A DNA stretch of 64,000 nucleotides from Paraplanobispora siamensis (GTDB lineage: Bacteria > Actinomycetota > Actinomycetes > Streptosporangiales > Streptosporangiaceae), in contig NZ_BOOJ01000014.1 of assembly GCF_016863175.1 (NCBI RefSeq), positions 62,001-126,000 of the forward strand, read 5' to 3'. Shown in pieces: positions 22,629 to 31,347 of this stretch (positions within the stretch are counted from its first letter, which is position 1; each line of letters opens with the position of its first letter). The notes below the pieces were generated by a model. The model was given only the letters and a program-made list of their open reading frames with translations. It had not been told where the DNA came from and made no database searches. The position numbers and the translations under genes were made by a program.

Positions 22629-22832
22629 ATGGGTGCAGGCGAAAGACCTCTCAGCGAGGTGAAGTTCCTGACGGTGGCAGAAGTGGCCACGGTCATGAGG
22701 GTGTCCAAGATGACGGTGTACCGGCTCGTGCACTCGGGCGAGTTGCCGGCCATCAGGGTCGGCCGGTCCTTCAGAGTGCCGGAGCAGGCGGTCCACGACT
22801 ATCTCCGGGATGCCTACATCGAGGCGGGTTGA
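22629..22832 (+). CDS. Small excisionase/BldC-type HTH protein
   Basis: A 67-residue DNA-binding protein: FLTVAEVATVMRVSKMTVYR is the helix-turn-helix and HSGELPAIRVGRSFRVPEQAVHDYL the wing, as in MerR-like single-domain regulators (HTH_17). It is not BldC itself, which lies at 51,155. The start at ATG 22629 is supported by GAGG and by the conserved short N-terminus MGAGERPLSEVKF. It is part of the conserved acuC-bldN block and precedes the bS22-like gene. A global or developmental role is plausible, but nothing here shows it. Confidence 0.88.
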   Translation: MGAGERPLSEVKFLTVAEVATVMRVSKMTVYRLVHSGELPAIRVGRSFRVPEQAVHDYLRDAYIEAG

Positions 22833-23040
22833 AGCGATCCCTGAGCTCGGGCTCTCCGGTCAGGACCGGTGTGCGGCGGGCTCGCGCTTCACAGGAGTAG
22901 CGGCGTGAACACCACGCCGTGAGTTGGGATGCCCGGGGTCCCCCGGGGGCGATCCACAGTGGATCGCCGGTAGTCTGTTGAACCGGTGTGCGTTCGCGCT
23001 ACCGGTTCGGCAATCCGCTACCAGCTAACCTGGGGGTCCC

Positions 23041-23139
23041 GTGGGCTCTGTGATCAAGAAGCGCCGTAAGCGCATGGCGAAGAAGAAGCACCGCAAGCTT
23101 CTCAAGAAGACCCGTATCCAGCGGCGTAACAAGAAGTAG
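23041..23139 (+). CDS. 32-residue AURKAIP1/COX24-domain (bS22-like) ribosomal peptide
   Basis: A very short, extremely basic peptide: [18 protein letters not shown], then [14 protein letters not shown]. This matches the AURKAIP1/COX24 C-terminal domain proteins of actinobacteria, recognised as the small ribosomal protein bS22 in mycobacterial ribosome structures. GTG start at 23041 after a GGGGGT stretch. It is 208 bases beyond the HTH gene and 23 bases before the epimerase, the usual neighbourhood in Streptomyces. Confidence 0.92.
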   Translation: MGSVIKKRRKRMAKKKHRKLLKKTRIQRRNKK

Positions 23140-23162
23140 CAACGCGGATCTGCGAGGCGTCG

Positions 23163-24188
23163 ATGACCCATACCGTGCTTGTCACCGGGGTCTCGCGCCA
23201 CATCGGCGCCCGAGTGGCGAGCGTTCTCGCGGCTGACCCGGACATCGACCGGGTCATCGGAGTCGACACGGTGCCGCCGCCCTCGCTATCACGTGATGGC
23301 GGCGTACCTCTCGGCCGAGTGGAGTTCGTCCGTGTCGATCTGCGCAGTCCCGACATCGCCCAGGTGATCGCGGCCGCCGACATCGACACCGTGGTTCACA
23401 TGAGCCTGGTCAGCGCTCCTCCCCGGAGCGGAGGCCGCGCGCTCATGAAGGAGCACAACGTCATCGGCACCATGCAACTGCTCGGTGCCTGTCAGCGGTC
23501 CGCGACGGTCCGCCGCGTCGTCGTGCGTTCCACCAGTGCGGTCTACGGCTCCTCGCCGCGCGACCCGGCCGTCTTCGTCGAGGACGCCGAGCCCGGCGAG
23601 CCCCCGAGCCACGGCTACGCCAAGGACGCCACGGAGGTGGAGGGCTACGTCCGGGGCTTCGCCCGCAGGCGCCGCGACGTGAGCGTCTCGACGCTCAGGT
23701 TCGTCAACTTCATGGGGCCCGGTGTCGACTCGCCGCTGACGCGTTACTTCTCCCAGCCGGTGCTCCCCACCGTGCTGGGCTTCGACCCCCGGCTGCAGTT
23801 CATCCACGAGGACGACGCGGTCGAGGTGCTGCGCCGGATGGCGATGGAGGACCACCCCGGCACGTTCAACGTGGCCGGGGACGGCGTGCTGCTGCTGTCG
23901 CAGTGCATACGGCGGGCGGGCCTGGCCTCGCTGCCGATCCCCTCGCCGGCCTTCCGCTTCCTGGGAGACTTCGCCCGGAGCGTGGGCGCGGTCGACTTCT
24001 CGCCCGAGCAGCTGCGCCTGATGTGCCACGGGCGCGCGGTCGACACCGGCCGCCTGGCGGCGGCCCTGGGATGGAAGCCCAAGTTCTCCACCGGCGCGGC
24101 CTTCGAGGACTTCCTGCGCTCCCGGGGCATGAACGGCGGGCTCTCCGGCGCCATGCTGGACATGTTGTCCCATATGGTGACCAGATGA
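23163..24188 (+). CDS. NAD-dependent epimerase/dehydratase (SDR) family protein
   Basis: A 341-residue extended SDR. The N-terminal Rossmann motif is unusual (VLVTGVSRHIGARVASVL instead of GxxGxxG), and the catalytic Tyr-x-x-x-Lys site reads GYAKDATEVEG with Ser/Thr in RSTSAVYGS. It therefore keeps YxxxK-like elements with altered spacing. The sugar or other substrate cannot be named. Its TGA overlaps the ATG of the acyltransferase, so the two are coupled and may act on the same lipid or glycolipid. Confidence 0.85.
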   Translation: MTHTVLVTGVSRHIGARVASVLAADPDIDRVIGVDTVPPPSLSRDGGVPLGRVEFVRVDLRSPDIAQVIAAADIDTVVHMSLVSAPPRSGGRALMKEHNVIGTMQLLGACQRSATVRRVVVRSTSAVYGSSPRDPAVFVEDAEPGEPPSHGYAKDATEVEGYVRGFARRRRDVSVSTLRFVNFMGPGVDSPLTRYFSQPVLPTVLGFDPRLQFIHEDDAVEVLRRMAMEDHPGTFNVAGDGVLLLSQCIRRAGLASLPIPSPAFRFLGDFARSVGAVDFSPEQLRLMCHGRAVDTGRLAAALGWKPKFSTGAAFEDFLRSRGMNGGLSGAMLDMLSHMVTR

Positions 24189-25135
24189 GCGAGACGGCAG
24201 GAGAGCGCGAGCCCCGTGACGCCCAGGTGATCCCGATCTCCCGGGCCGGCTCCGCCTACGAGCCATCCTTCGACTTCGACCTCGACCCCGAGGACGACCG
24301 CCGGCTGGCCGAGTTCTTCGCGTTCCTGCGGCGCCGCCTGACGGGCGAGTACGAGGTCGACGAGTTCGGCTTCGACGCCGAGCTCACCGACAAGGTGCTC
24401 CTGGAGCTCATCCGCCCGCTCTACCGCTACTGGTTCCGCGTCGAGACCGTCGGCATCAAGAACGTGCCCGGCGACACCGGGGCCCTCGTCGTCGCCAACC
24501 ACTCGGGCACCATCCCGGTGGACGCGCTCATGCTCCAGGTCGCCCTGCACGACGATCACCCCGACCGCCGCGCCCTGCGCCTGCTCGGCGCCGACCTGGT
24601 CTACCAGCTCCCGCTGCTCGGCCACCTGTCGCGCAAGACCGGCCACACCCTGGCCTGCCGGGCCGACGCCGACCGGCTCATGCGCAAGGGCGAGCTCGTC
24701 GGGGTCTTCCCCGAGGGGTTCAAGGGCGTCGGCAAGCCGTTCTCCGAGCGCTACAAGCTGCAGAGGTTCGGCCGCGGCGGGTTCGTCGCCTCGGCGATCC
24801 GGGCGGGGGCGCCCATCGTCCCGTGCGCGATCGTGGGGGCGGAGGAGATCTACCCCAAGATCGGTGACCTGCGCTTCCTCGCCCGGACCCTGGGCCTGCC
24901 GTACCTGCCGGTCACCCCGCTGTTCCCCTGGTTCGGGGCTCTCGGGCTGATCCCGCTGCCGTCCAAGTGGCTGATCGGCTTCGGCGAGCCCATCCGGACC
25001 GACGAGTACGACCCGTCCGACGCCGACGACCCGATGCTGGTCTTCAACCTCACCGACCAGGTCCGCGAGGTCATCCAGCAGCTGCTGAACGAGCTGCGCC
25101 TGCAGCGGGGCCACGCCTTCCCGCCGTTCTTCTGA
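24185..25135 (+). CDS. Lysophospholipid acyltransferase (PlsC-like)
   Basis: A 316-residue acyltransferase that probably transfers an acyl chain to a lysophospholipid or glycerol-type acceptor at the membrane. Motif I reads VANHSGTIPVDALM (the His-to-Asp spacing is longer than the classic NHxxxxD), and motif III is VFPEGFKGVG. The first 80 residues are an acidic extension. The protein ends in PPFF*; the DNA of that end seeds a tandem repeat array downstream. Confidence 0.87.
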   Translation: MSETAGEREPRDAQVIPISRAGSAYEPSFDFDLDPEDDRRLAEFFAFLRRRLTGEYEVDEFGFDAELTDKVLLELIRPLYRYWFRVETVGIKNVPGDTGALVVANHSGTIPVDALMLQVALHDDHPDRRALRLLGADLVYQLPLLGHLSRKTGHTLACRADADRLMRKGELVGVFPEGFKGVGKPFSERYKLQRFGRGGFVASAIRAGAPIVPCAIVGAEEIYPKIGDLRFLARTLGLPYLPVTPLFPWFGALGLIPLPSKWLIGFGEPIRTDEYDPSDADDPMLVFNLTDQVREVIQQLLNELRLQRGHAFPPFF

Positions 25136-25217
25136 GCGGTCGTTCTTCCGGGCGGCCGTTCTTCTGAATGGTCGTTCTTCCGGGTGGTCGTTCTTCTGAA
25201 TGGTCGTTCTTCCGGGC
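25122..25217 (+). repeat. Six 16-bp tandem units growing out of the acyltransferase 3' end
   Basis: Units of 16 bases with the core CGTTCTTC run from 25122: odd units end CTGAGC/CTGAAT and even units end CCGGGC/CCGGGT, giving a 32-bp higher-order period. The first unit is the last codons of the acyltransferase (ending PFF*). The rest of 25136-25397 holds no gene; an ATTAG...TCTAAC pair near 25318-25336 sits upstream of the hydrolase. Confidence 0.85.
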
Positions 25218-25397
25218 CGTCCCTTTCTAGGTCGCTTCCTACCGGGCTCGCGCCGTCTCCGCGTCTTTCCGATCACGGCGGGATTGTCCGTGCCGCCCTA
25301 CCGGTGGGCGATTTTTTATTAGCTTTGGAGTCTAACAACGAGTGCTTTCGACCGATATGGTGTAGTCGGCAGGGACTTCTGAGCACTGGGAGTGATC

Positions 25398-26435
25398 ATG
25401 GGCGTACGCCGTACCGCGGCAGGGGCGGCCATCGCCGGACTGGCACTGGGTGCGGCGCTGGGGGCGGCGACCCGGCGGCGCGGGGAGCGCGACTCCGAGG
25501 CACGGCTCGGCGGGCACCGGGGACGGCCGGTCACCGTCGTCACCGACGACGGCGTCCAGCTCGCGGTGGACGTCGAGGAGGCCGAGGCGCCCGAGTTCGC
25601 CGTGGTGTTCGCGCACGGCTGGGTGATGAACCGCCACTGCTGGCACTTCCAGCGGGAGGCGCTCAAGGGCCGGGCCAGCCTGGTCTTCTACGACCAGCGG
25701 GGGCACGGCGGCTCGTCGGCGGGGGCCTTCGACGCGTGCACGATCGACCGGCTGGGCGACGACCTGGCCGCGGTGATCGACCAGGCCGTGCCCGAGGGGC
25801 TGCCGGTGGTGCTGGTCGGGCACTCCATGGGCGGAATGACGATCATGGCCTTCGCCGCGCGGCACCCCGGGAGGCTGGCCGCGAGGGTGGCGGGCGTGAC
25901 CCTGCTGAGCACGTCGTCGGGGCAGCTGGGGGAGAGCACGTTCGGGCTCCCGGGACCCGTCGGACGGCTCGCGCCCGTCGTCACCTCGGCGATGTTCGAG
26001 CGCATGCGCGCCCGCGCCGCGCTCATCGACCGCAACGTCGCGCTCAAGACGCGCACCAACCTGCCGGTGACCCGCTACGTCGCCTTCGGCCCCGGCGCCC
26101 GCCGCGAGCACGTGCGGTTCGTCAACGCCATGGCCGCGGCCACGCCTACCGAGGTCATGGTCGGCTTCTACAACGACTTCCGCGTCCACGACAAGCTCAA
26201 GGCGCTGGCGGCGTTCGCGTCGGTGGAGACCCTGATCATGGTCGGCTCGCGGGACCGGCTGACCCCGAAGGTCCACAGCCACCGCATCGCCGAGGCCCTC
26301 CCGGGTGCGCGCCTGCACGTCATCCCCGGCGCCGGTCACATGATCGGCCTGGAGCGCCCCGAGATCGTGAACGAGGCCCTGTCCGACCTGTTCCACCGCG
26401 CCTCCCGCCGTACGGCGGCGCCGGAATCCGCCTGA
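25398..26435 (+). CDS. Alpha/beta hydrolase
   Basis: A 345-residue hydrolase with an N-terminal hydrophobic Ala/Gly segment (about 5-25, possibly a signal anchor). The catalytic elements are the nucleophile elbow VLVGHSMGGMTIMA, the oxyanion HGW (VVFAHGWVMNRH), the acid in VGSRDRLTPK and the final His in IPGAGHMIGLE. ATG 25398 is chosen because GGGAG lies five bases before. Substrate unknown. The 211 bases after it (26436-26646) are GC-only low-complexity sequence without a gene. Confidence 0.88.
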   Translation: MGVRRTAAGAAIAGLALGAALGAATRRRGERDSEARLGGHRGRPVTVVTDDGVQLAVDVEEAEAPEFAVVFAHGWVMNRHCWHFQREALKGRASLVFYDQRGHGGSSAGAFDACTIDRLGDDLAAVIDQAVPEGLPVVLVGHSMGGMTIMAFAARHPGRLAARVAGVTLLSTSSGQLGESTFGLPGPVGRLAPVVTSAMFERMRARAALIDRNVALKTRTNLPVTRYVAFGPGARREHVRFVNAMAAATPTEVMVGFYNDFRVHDKLKALAAFASVETLIMVGSRDRLTPKVHSHRIAEALPGARLHVIPGAGHMIGLERPEIVNEALSDLFHRASRRTAAPESA

Positions 26436-26646
26436 CCGCGTCCCGCCGTACCGGCGCCCGACGGCGAGGGCCGGGGCGAGCCGGGTGCCGGGTGCCGGTG
26501 TCGCGTGGTCGGCGGCGGATCGGGTGATTCGGGGCCGTCGGCGCCGGGGCGGGTGGTGAGCCGGAGTCCGGGGCCGGTAGATGCCGTGCCGGACGGTGGG
26601 CCGGGGTGCCGGTGCCGGGTGGTCGGCTGCGGTGTCGTTCAGGTGG

Positions 26647-27513
26647 TCAGGTCGAGCGGTAGTGGCGGCGCAGGGCGATGGCGGCGGCTACGCCGCCGGC
26701 CACGGCTCCGGCTCCGGCGGCGATGGGGACGCCGATCATCGTGGCTTTGCGGCCGGTGCGGAAGTCCCGGATCTCCCACTTGTTCTCCTTGGCGTACTCA
26801 CGCAGCTCGGAGTCGGGGTTGATCGCGGTGGGGTGGCCGACCAGGGACAGCAGCGGCAGGTCGTTGGCCGAGTCGCTGTAGGCCGAGCACCGGCCCAGGT
26901 CCAGGCCCTCGCGCCGGGCCAGGGCCCGTACGGCCTCCGCCTTGGCGGGGCCGTGCAGCAGGTCGCCGACGAGGCGGCCGGTGTAGACGCCGTCCACGGT
27001 CTCGGAGACGGTGCCCAGGGCGCCGGTGAGACCGAGGCGCTGGGCGATCACGCGGGCGAGCTCGATCGGGGTGGCGGTGACCAGCCAGACGCGCTGGCCG
27101 GCGTCCAGGTGGCCCTGGGCCAGCGCCCGGGTGCCCGCCCAGATGCGGTCGGCCATGGCCTCGTCGTAGATCTCCTCGCCGAGGCGGACGATGTCCTCCA
27201 CCTTGTTGCCCGCGACGAACGCCAGGGCGGTCTCCCTCGCCTCGGCGATGTGCTCGGGGTTCTCGTCGCCCCGGACCCGGAAGATCATCTGCCCGACGGC
27301 GAACTTGACCAGGTCCTTGGTGGTGAACAGGCCCCGGGAGGCGAGCCCGCGGGCGAAGTGGTAGATGGACGCGCCGCGCATCATGGTGTTGTCGACGTCG
27401 AAGAAGGCGGCGGCGGTGGGGTCGGGATCGGCCATCGGCATGGCGACGGCCGCCGCGGCTGCCACCTCTCCGGCTGCCTGTGCCTCGCTTCGCCTTCGCA
27501 TCAGCCGCTTCAT
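26647..27513 (-). CDS. HAD-IB family phosphatase, membrane-anchored
   Basis: A 288-residue SerB-like HAD hydrolase. Motif I is [11 protein letters not shown], motif II is VTATP and motif IV is [11 protein letters not shown]; all four HAD elements are present. A C-terminal hydrophobic Gly/Ala segment (about 262-282, [22 protein letters not shown]) should anchor it to the membrane, which suggests a lipid phosphate as substrate. In actinomycetes it neighbours bldN, as here. Confidence 0.88.
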   Translation of the reverse strand: MKRLMRRRSEAQAAGEVAAAAAVAMPMADPDPTAAAFFDVDNTMMRGASIYHFARGLASRGLFTTKDLVKFAVGQMIFRVRGDENPEHIAEARETALAFVAGNKVEDIVRLGEEIYDEAMADRIWAGTRALAQGHLDAGQRVWLVTATPIELARVIAQRLGLTGALGTVSETVDGVYTGRLVGDLLHGPAKAEAVRALARREGLDLGRCSAYSDSANDLPLLSLVGHPTAINPDSELREYAKENKWEIRDFRTGRKATMIGVPIAAGAGAVAGGVAAAIALRRHYRST

Positions 27514-27611
27514 AACATCTCAGCTTAACCGGCACAGGTGGCGGAAATCGGTATACATCACGTTAGCGAGGTGTGACGTTTAGCAAACCCCCACCACTCC
27601 GGGCTCTCCCG

Positions 27612-28277
27612 TCACCCGGGTGGCGCCAGCCCCTCGATGTAGTTGAGGTAACCGTTGGCCCGGCGCTGGTCCTCCTCGTCCATCTTGGGGAGCATGCCCT
27701 CGATCTGGTTGCGCTGTTTCTGCACGAACCGCTTGAGGGTCCCGGTGGACTTCGCGTCGCGGCGCCGTACCCGGGTCAGGGACGTCACCGCGGACCTGGT
27801 GGTCTCCTCCATCGCCTCCAGGGTCTCGCCGACCAGGTCGCTGCCGGCCCGGCCGGAGGAGCCGAGCAGTTCCTCGACCTCGTCGGCCCGGGTGGAGGCG
27901 GACCGCAGCTCCCGGGTGGCCCGCTCGGTGTCGTCGGTGCTCAGCTGCAGGAGGGTGCTCTCGGCGGCCCGCTTGAGCGGGTAGAGCGTGTCCCCGGGCA
28001 CCGAATCGTAGGTGGCCAGGCCCGTGACCAGCAGGGAGACGGCCGTCGTCAGGCTCACCAGCCGGGGGAACAGCATGGACCGCGCGCGGTGGCGCGCCCG
28101 GGGCCTGCGGACGGTGACGGGCGGGGCGTCCCCGTCCGGGGCGTTCATGAGGCGCTCGCGCAGCTCCTGGCGGAACTGCGGCCGGGGGGCGGCGGGCATG
28201 TGGGTGCCGAGTCGCGACACGCGGTGCTGCGCGCGCGCCCGCGACCTGCGCGAGATTCCGGGCAGCCACTTACCCAT
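27612..28277 (-). CDS. RsbN-like membrane anti-sigma factor (DUF5667 domain)
   Basis: A 221-residue protein with a basic cytoplasmic N-terminal part (about 1-66), one transmembrane segment (about 67-90, SMLFPRLVSLTTAVSLLVTGLA) and an extracellular helical part starting with the conserved VPGDTLYPLKRAAE, the hallmark of DUF5667. It lies directly downstream of the BldN-like sigma gene. In Streptomyces, RsbN is the single-pass anti-sigma factor encoded next to bldN, so the same role is inferred. Start supported by GGGAG before ATG 28277. Confidence 0.75.
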   Translation of the reverse strand: MGKWLPGISRRSRARAQHRVSRLGTHMPAAPRPQFRQELRERLMNAPDGDAPPVTVRRPRARHRARSMLFPRLVSLTTAVSLLVTGLATYDSVPGDTLYPLKRAAESTLLQLSTDDTERATRELRSASTRADEVEELLGSSGRAGSDLVGETLEAMEETTRSAVTSLTRVRRRDAKSTGTLKRFVQKQRNQIEGMLPKMDEEDQRRANGYLNYIEGLAPPG

Positions 28278-28415
28278 GAACGCTCCCTGCTGCCCCCGGA
28301 GGATGATCCATCGGTGCTATCTGCCTAACGACAGGCCGCCATGCGAGGTTACGCGAAGCCCCGGTCCGCCACCCTCGCTTCGCCGTCGCGTCGCGGAGGG
28401 TCACCGGCGGCACGG

Positions 28416-29060
28416 TCAGCCCAGGTCGGAGGGGAGTGCGCGGGCCAGCGCCCGGATCGCCCGGAACTGCAGGGCCTTGATGGCGCCGCTCTTCTTGCCC
28501 ATGATGAGCGCGGTCTCGGCCAGGGACATCCCGTGCAGGAAGCGCAGGACCACGCACTCCTGCTGCTCGGGCCGGAGCGCGCGCACGGCGCTGAGCACCC
28601 GGTGGTTCACCATCGCGGTGACGACCGCGTTCTCGGGGATGTGCGGGCCGTCCAGCGGGATCTCGAACACCTCGGCGGTCGACACCTCCAGCCGGTAGCG
28701 CCCGGACTTGAAGTGATCGGTGACGAGATTCCTGGCGATGGTCACGAGCCAGGCCCCGAAGTCACGTCCTTGCCAAGTGAAGTCGGCTATTCGGCGAAGC
28801 GCGCGGAGGAAGGTCTCGCTCGTGAGATCCTCGGCGAGGGGGTGGGACCCGACCCGAAGATAGATGTAGCGGTAGACCAGGTCGAGATACCGGTCGTAGA
28901 GCGTGCCGAACGCCTCCGTGTCTCCCGTCTTGGCGCGGAGGACGAGCTTGCGCAGTTCGTCCGAGACGTCTTCGTGGACGAGGACCTCTTTGCTGCGGAC
29001 GGTGTGGGTCACTCCGGTGGCGGAAGGGAGCGGCCCGGCGAACGGCCACGTGTCTGGCAT
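28416..29060 (-). CDS. bldN: BldN-like ECF sigma factor
   Basis: A 214-residue ECF sigma factor with region 2 (about 40-105, LYDRYLDLVYRYIYLRV..AEDLTSETFLRALRRIADF) and region 4 (about 150-205, LRPEQQECVVLRFLHGMSLAETALIMGKKSGAIKALQFRA). The core and the neighbourhood match BldN/AdsA, which drives aerial-hyphae and spore genes (chaplins, rodlins, bldM) in Streptomyces. The N-terminal extension before region 2 is only about 30 residues, much shorter than the processed pro-sequence of S. coelicolor BldN. The start is uncertain (ATG 29060 or GTG 29012). Confidence 0.83.
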   Translation of the reverse strand: MPDTWPFAGPLPSATGVTHTVRSKEVLVHEDVSDELRKLVLRAKTGDTEAFGTLYDRYLDLVYRYIYLRVGSHPLAEDLTSETFLRALRRIADFTWQGRDFGAWLVTIARNLVTDHFKSGRYRLEVSTAEVFEIPLDGPHIPENAVVTAMVNHRVLSAVRALRPEQQECVVLRFLHGMSLAETALIMGKKSGAIKALQFRAIRALARALPSDLG

Positions 29061-29265
29061 CCGGTATCCCTGGGGAGGAAGGGTGCGGCGTGCCCGCCCA
29101 CTCTAGAAATCATCAGGAAATTCCACAATCCACTTGGCGCTGTCGTGACTGCCGGTAGTCGGCGTATACGGTGTGGGGCTGGATGTCCCCGGGACCGTTC
29201 CGCGAGGCCGTCCGACCGGTTCGGCTACCGGTCGGAGGGCAAAGTCCGGCAGCATTGGAGACACC

Positions 29266-30951
29266 ATGGAAGTCCTCGTCGCTGTTATCGCGTCCGCCGG
29301 AGCTCTGCTCGCCGCCATCGCCACGGTCGCTCTGGTCAGCAGGCTCCGCAGCGAGCCCAAAGGCTGGCTGGTCGCCTGGAGCGTCACAACGGCGACGCTG
29401 GGTGTGTCACTGGGCGTAGTCGCCGCAGGTCATCTTCTCGGATTCGGGACGACCACATTCCGCCTTTACCAGCTGGCCGGTTCGTTCCTGGCCCCGCTGT
29501 GGCTGGCGGTCGGGGTGATCCAGCTGCTGGCGCGCAAGCCCACGGCCAAGCTGGCCTCGTGGCTGCTGGGCGGCGGTCTCACCGTCATCGCCCTGGTGAT
29601 CATCATGGTCGACCCGGTGCTGCAGGCGGAGGACTTCACCAAGAGCCTCCCGGACGACGGCCTGACGATCGGGCTCCCGCCCGCCTCCACGCACTGGGGC
29701 CTTCCGCCGACCGTCCTCCTGCTGGTCGTCCACCTGATCGTCGCGCTGATCCTGGTGGCCGGCATCGGGCTCGCCTTCATGCGCTGGCGTGACGGTGACG
29801 ACTACGACACCGACAACATGCACGCCCTCCTGGTCGTCGGCCCCACGGGCCTCGCCCTGGCCGTGGCCTTCACCTTCGGCGTCCCGGGGATGTTCACCGC
29901 CCTGCTGCTGACGGCCACCGCCGCCGCGGTCTGGTACGCCGTGCTGCGCCCGCTGGCGCCGTACGAGGACGACGAGGACTTCGACGACGACTACGACGAC
30001 TACGAGGAGCGCCGCCCGAGCCGCCCGGTGCCCGACCCGCCGCGGGACGTGCAGGTCGCCGGCCGCCGCGTCACGCCGGGACCCTCCGCGGCCGCGCTGC
30101 CCGAGCAGCCGTCGCGCCGCTCGGGCCTGGGCGACCTCGTGGCCGAATACCGCGCCGGCGAGCAGAACGTCGACTACGGGGCCCGCATGCAGCGGGGCGG
30201 TCCCACCCCCGACGATCCGTTCGGCGGCCCCGCCACCGGCACCTTCATGGCCGGTGAGTACGGCATGCCGCCGGCCGCCCGCCCCGCCGGCGACGACGAC
30301 CGCGACCGCAACTTCCCCAGGACCGGGCAGTTCGGGATGCCGCCCGTCAGCAACGACCCGGGCGGCCCGGCGACCGGATCGTTCGGCATGCCGCCGCTGG
30401 GCTACGACTCCGGCGGCCCGGCCACCGGCGAGTACAGCGTCCCCCTCAACGAGTACGGCGAGGCCGACCCGTCCCGCGGCCGCCCCGGCCGGGGCCCCGA
30501 CGCCCTGCCGGACACCAGCCTGCGCCCCATGCCCGCCGACCAGGCGTTCGGCGCCGCTCCGGCCGGCCGGAGCCCGGCGGCCGAGCGGACGGGCGGCGCG
30601 AACGGCTCCAGCCGCCCTTCACCGAGCATCTTCGGCCTGCTGACGGTGTTCACCCTGGTCGACGGGACCGGCGAGATGTTCGACCGGCTGGCCGAGGAGA
30701 CGGTCGAGTCCGTGCGCACGAACGAGCCGGACACGCTGATCTACACCTGCCACTCGGTGAAGTCCGCCCCGCTCCAGCGCATCATCTACGAGATTTACCG
30801 AGACCAGGTCGCCTACGCCGAGCACCAGCGCCAGCCCCACGTGGAGCGGTTCGTCGCTCAGCGGCAGAACATGGTGCTCGCCACGAACGTCATCGAGCTC
30901 AACGTGAACGCGGCGAAGGTGCTGCCGTTGCCGACGGCGTTCATGATCTGA
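29266..30951 (+). CDS. Multi-pass membrane protein fused to a C-terminal ABM domain
   Basis: 561 residues. Residues about 1-220 contain six to seven hydrophobic helices. A highly acidic stretch (about 228-248, EDDEDFDDDYDDYEE) and a long disordered linker follow, with repeats of GGPATG-(T/S)F and GMPP. The last 105 residues (LTVFTLVDGTGEMFDRLAEETV, then IYEIYRDQVAYAEHQRQPH) match the antibiotic-biosynthesis-monooxygenase dimeric alpha/beta fold. The ABM fold does not imply antibiotic synthesis; it also occurs in stress and heme-related enzymes. Divergent from the bldN-like gene. Start fixed by the hydrophobic N-terminus at ATG 29266 with GGAG upstream. Confidence 0.75.
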   Translation: MEVLVAVIASAGALLAAIATVALVSRLRSEPKGWLVAWSVTTATLGVSLGVVAAGHLLGFGTTTFRLYQLAGSFLAPLWLAVGVIQLLARKPTAKLASWLLGGGLTVIALVIIMVDPVLQAEDFTKSLPDDGLTIGLPPASTHWGLPPTVLLLVVHLIVALILVAGIGLAFMRWRDGDDYDTDNMHALLVVGPTGLALAVAFTFGVPGMFTALLLTATAAAVWYAVLRPLAPYEDDEDFDDDYDDYEERRPSRPVPDPPRDVQVAGRRVTPGPSAAALPEQPSRRSGLGDLVAEYRAGEQNVDYGARMQRGGPTPDDPFGGPATGTFMAGEYGMPPAARPAGDDDRDRNFPRTGQFGMPPVSNDPGGPATGSFGMPPLGYDSGGPATGEYSVPLNEYGEADPSRGRPGRGPDALPDTSLRPMPADQAFGAAPAGRSPAAERTGGANGSSRPSPSIFGLLTVFTLVDGTGEMFDRLAEETVESVRTNEPDTLIYTCHSVKSAPLQRIIYEIYRDQVAYAEHQRQPHVERFVAQRQNMVLATNVIELNVNAAKVLPLPTAFMI

Positions 30952-31189
30952 GCGCGGCGCGCAGGCGGTCTTCGTCGACGCGCCAGAAGTCGTGCTGGAC
31001 GCCGTCGACGAGGGTGACCGGGATCATCTCCCAGTACTTCGCGTAGTCCTCCTCGGAGGCGGTGATGTCGCGTTCCTCCCAGGGGACGCCCAGCTCCGTG
31101 GCGACCCGCTCGATCACGGCCCGCGCGTCGTCGCACAGGTGGCAGCCGGGCTTGCCGAGCAGTGTTATGCGGTGGTCCTGCGGTGACAT
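30941..31189 (-). CDS. Glutaredoxin-like thiol protein
   Basis: An 82-residue thioredoxin-fold protein: ITLLGKPGCHLCDDARAVI carries the CxxC active site (CHLC) and IPVTLVDG the cis-Pro. This is the DUF836/glutaredoxin-2-like family, which often sits next to rex in actinomycetes. Its 3' end overlaps the convergent ABM gene by 11 bases. The Rex operator lies 52 bases upstream of its start, between it and rex. Confidence 0.9.
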   Translation of the reverse strand: MSPQDHRITLLGKPGCHLCDDARAVIERVATELGVPWEERDITASEEDYAKYWEMIPVTLVDGVQHDFWRVDEDRLRAALRS

Positions 31190-31240
31190 GCCCGCAACGC
31201 TAGCCGTTCGAGCACACGGGGAGGTGCGTTGAAGACCCAC

Positions 31241-31260
31241 TTTGTGCACCGGTTCACAAA
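31241..31260. promoter_or_regulatory. Rex operator (ROP) upstream of rex-hem
   Basis: TTTGTGCACCGGTTCACAAA is a near-perfect Rex-box dyad (TTGTGAA-N4-TTCACAA type). A -10-like TAACCT at 31266-31271 lies 18 bases after TTGTGC (31242-31247), so the operator covers the -35 and spacer. Rex released by NADH would derepress rex-hemACD. Confidence 0.88.
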
Positions 31261-31347
31261 GGGACTAACCTGGATGACAGTGACCTCACCTCGCCATCCG
31301 TCGCGTCCGGGCCGAGCCGGTCGCCTGTCCCCCTGGAGCTCCGGCAC

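Noticed and set aside
22629-22832. This HTH gene as BldC
   Set aside because: The core (VSKMTVYRLVHSGELPAIRVG) differs from BldC; the protein at 51155-51376 has the BldC-specific RVDPKTVTRWAAAG..GGHRRF sequence.
25122-25217. CRISPR array
   Set aside because: Units are contiguous 16-mers without spacers and no cas genes are present.
29266-30951. Antibiotic biosynthesis gene because of the ABM domain
   Set aside because: The domain name is historical; no synthase, tailoring or resistance genes are nearby.
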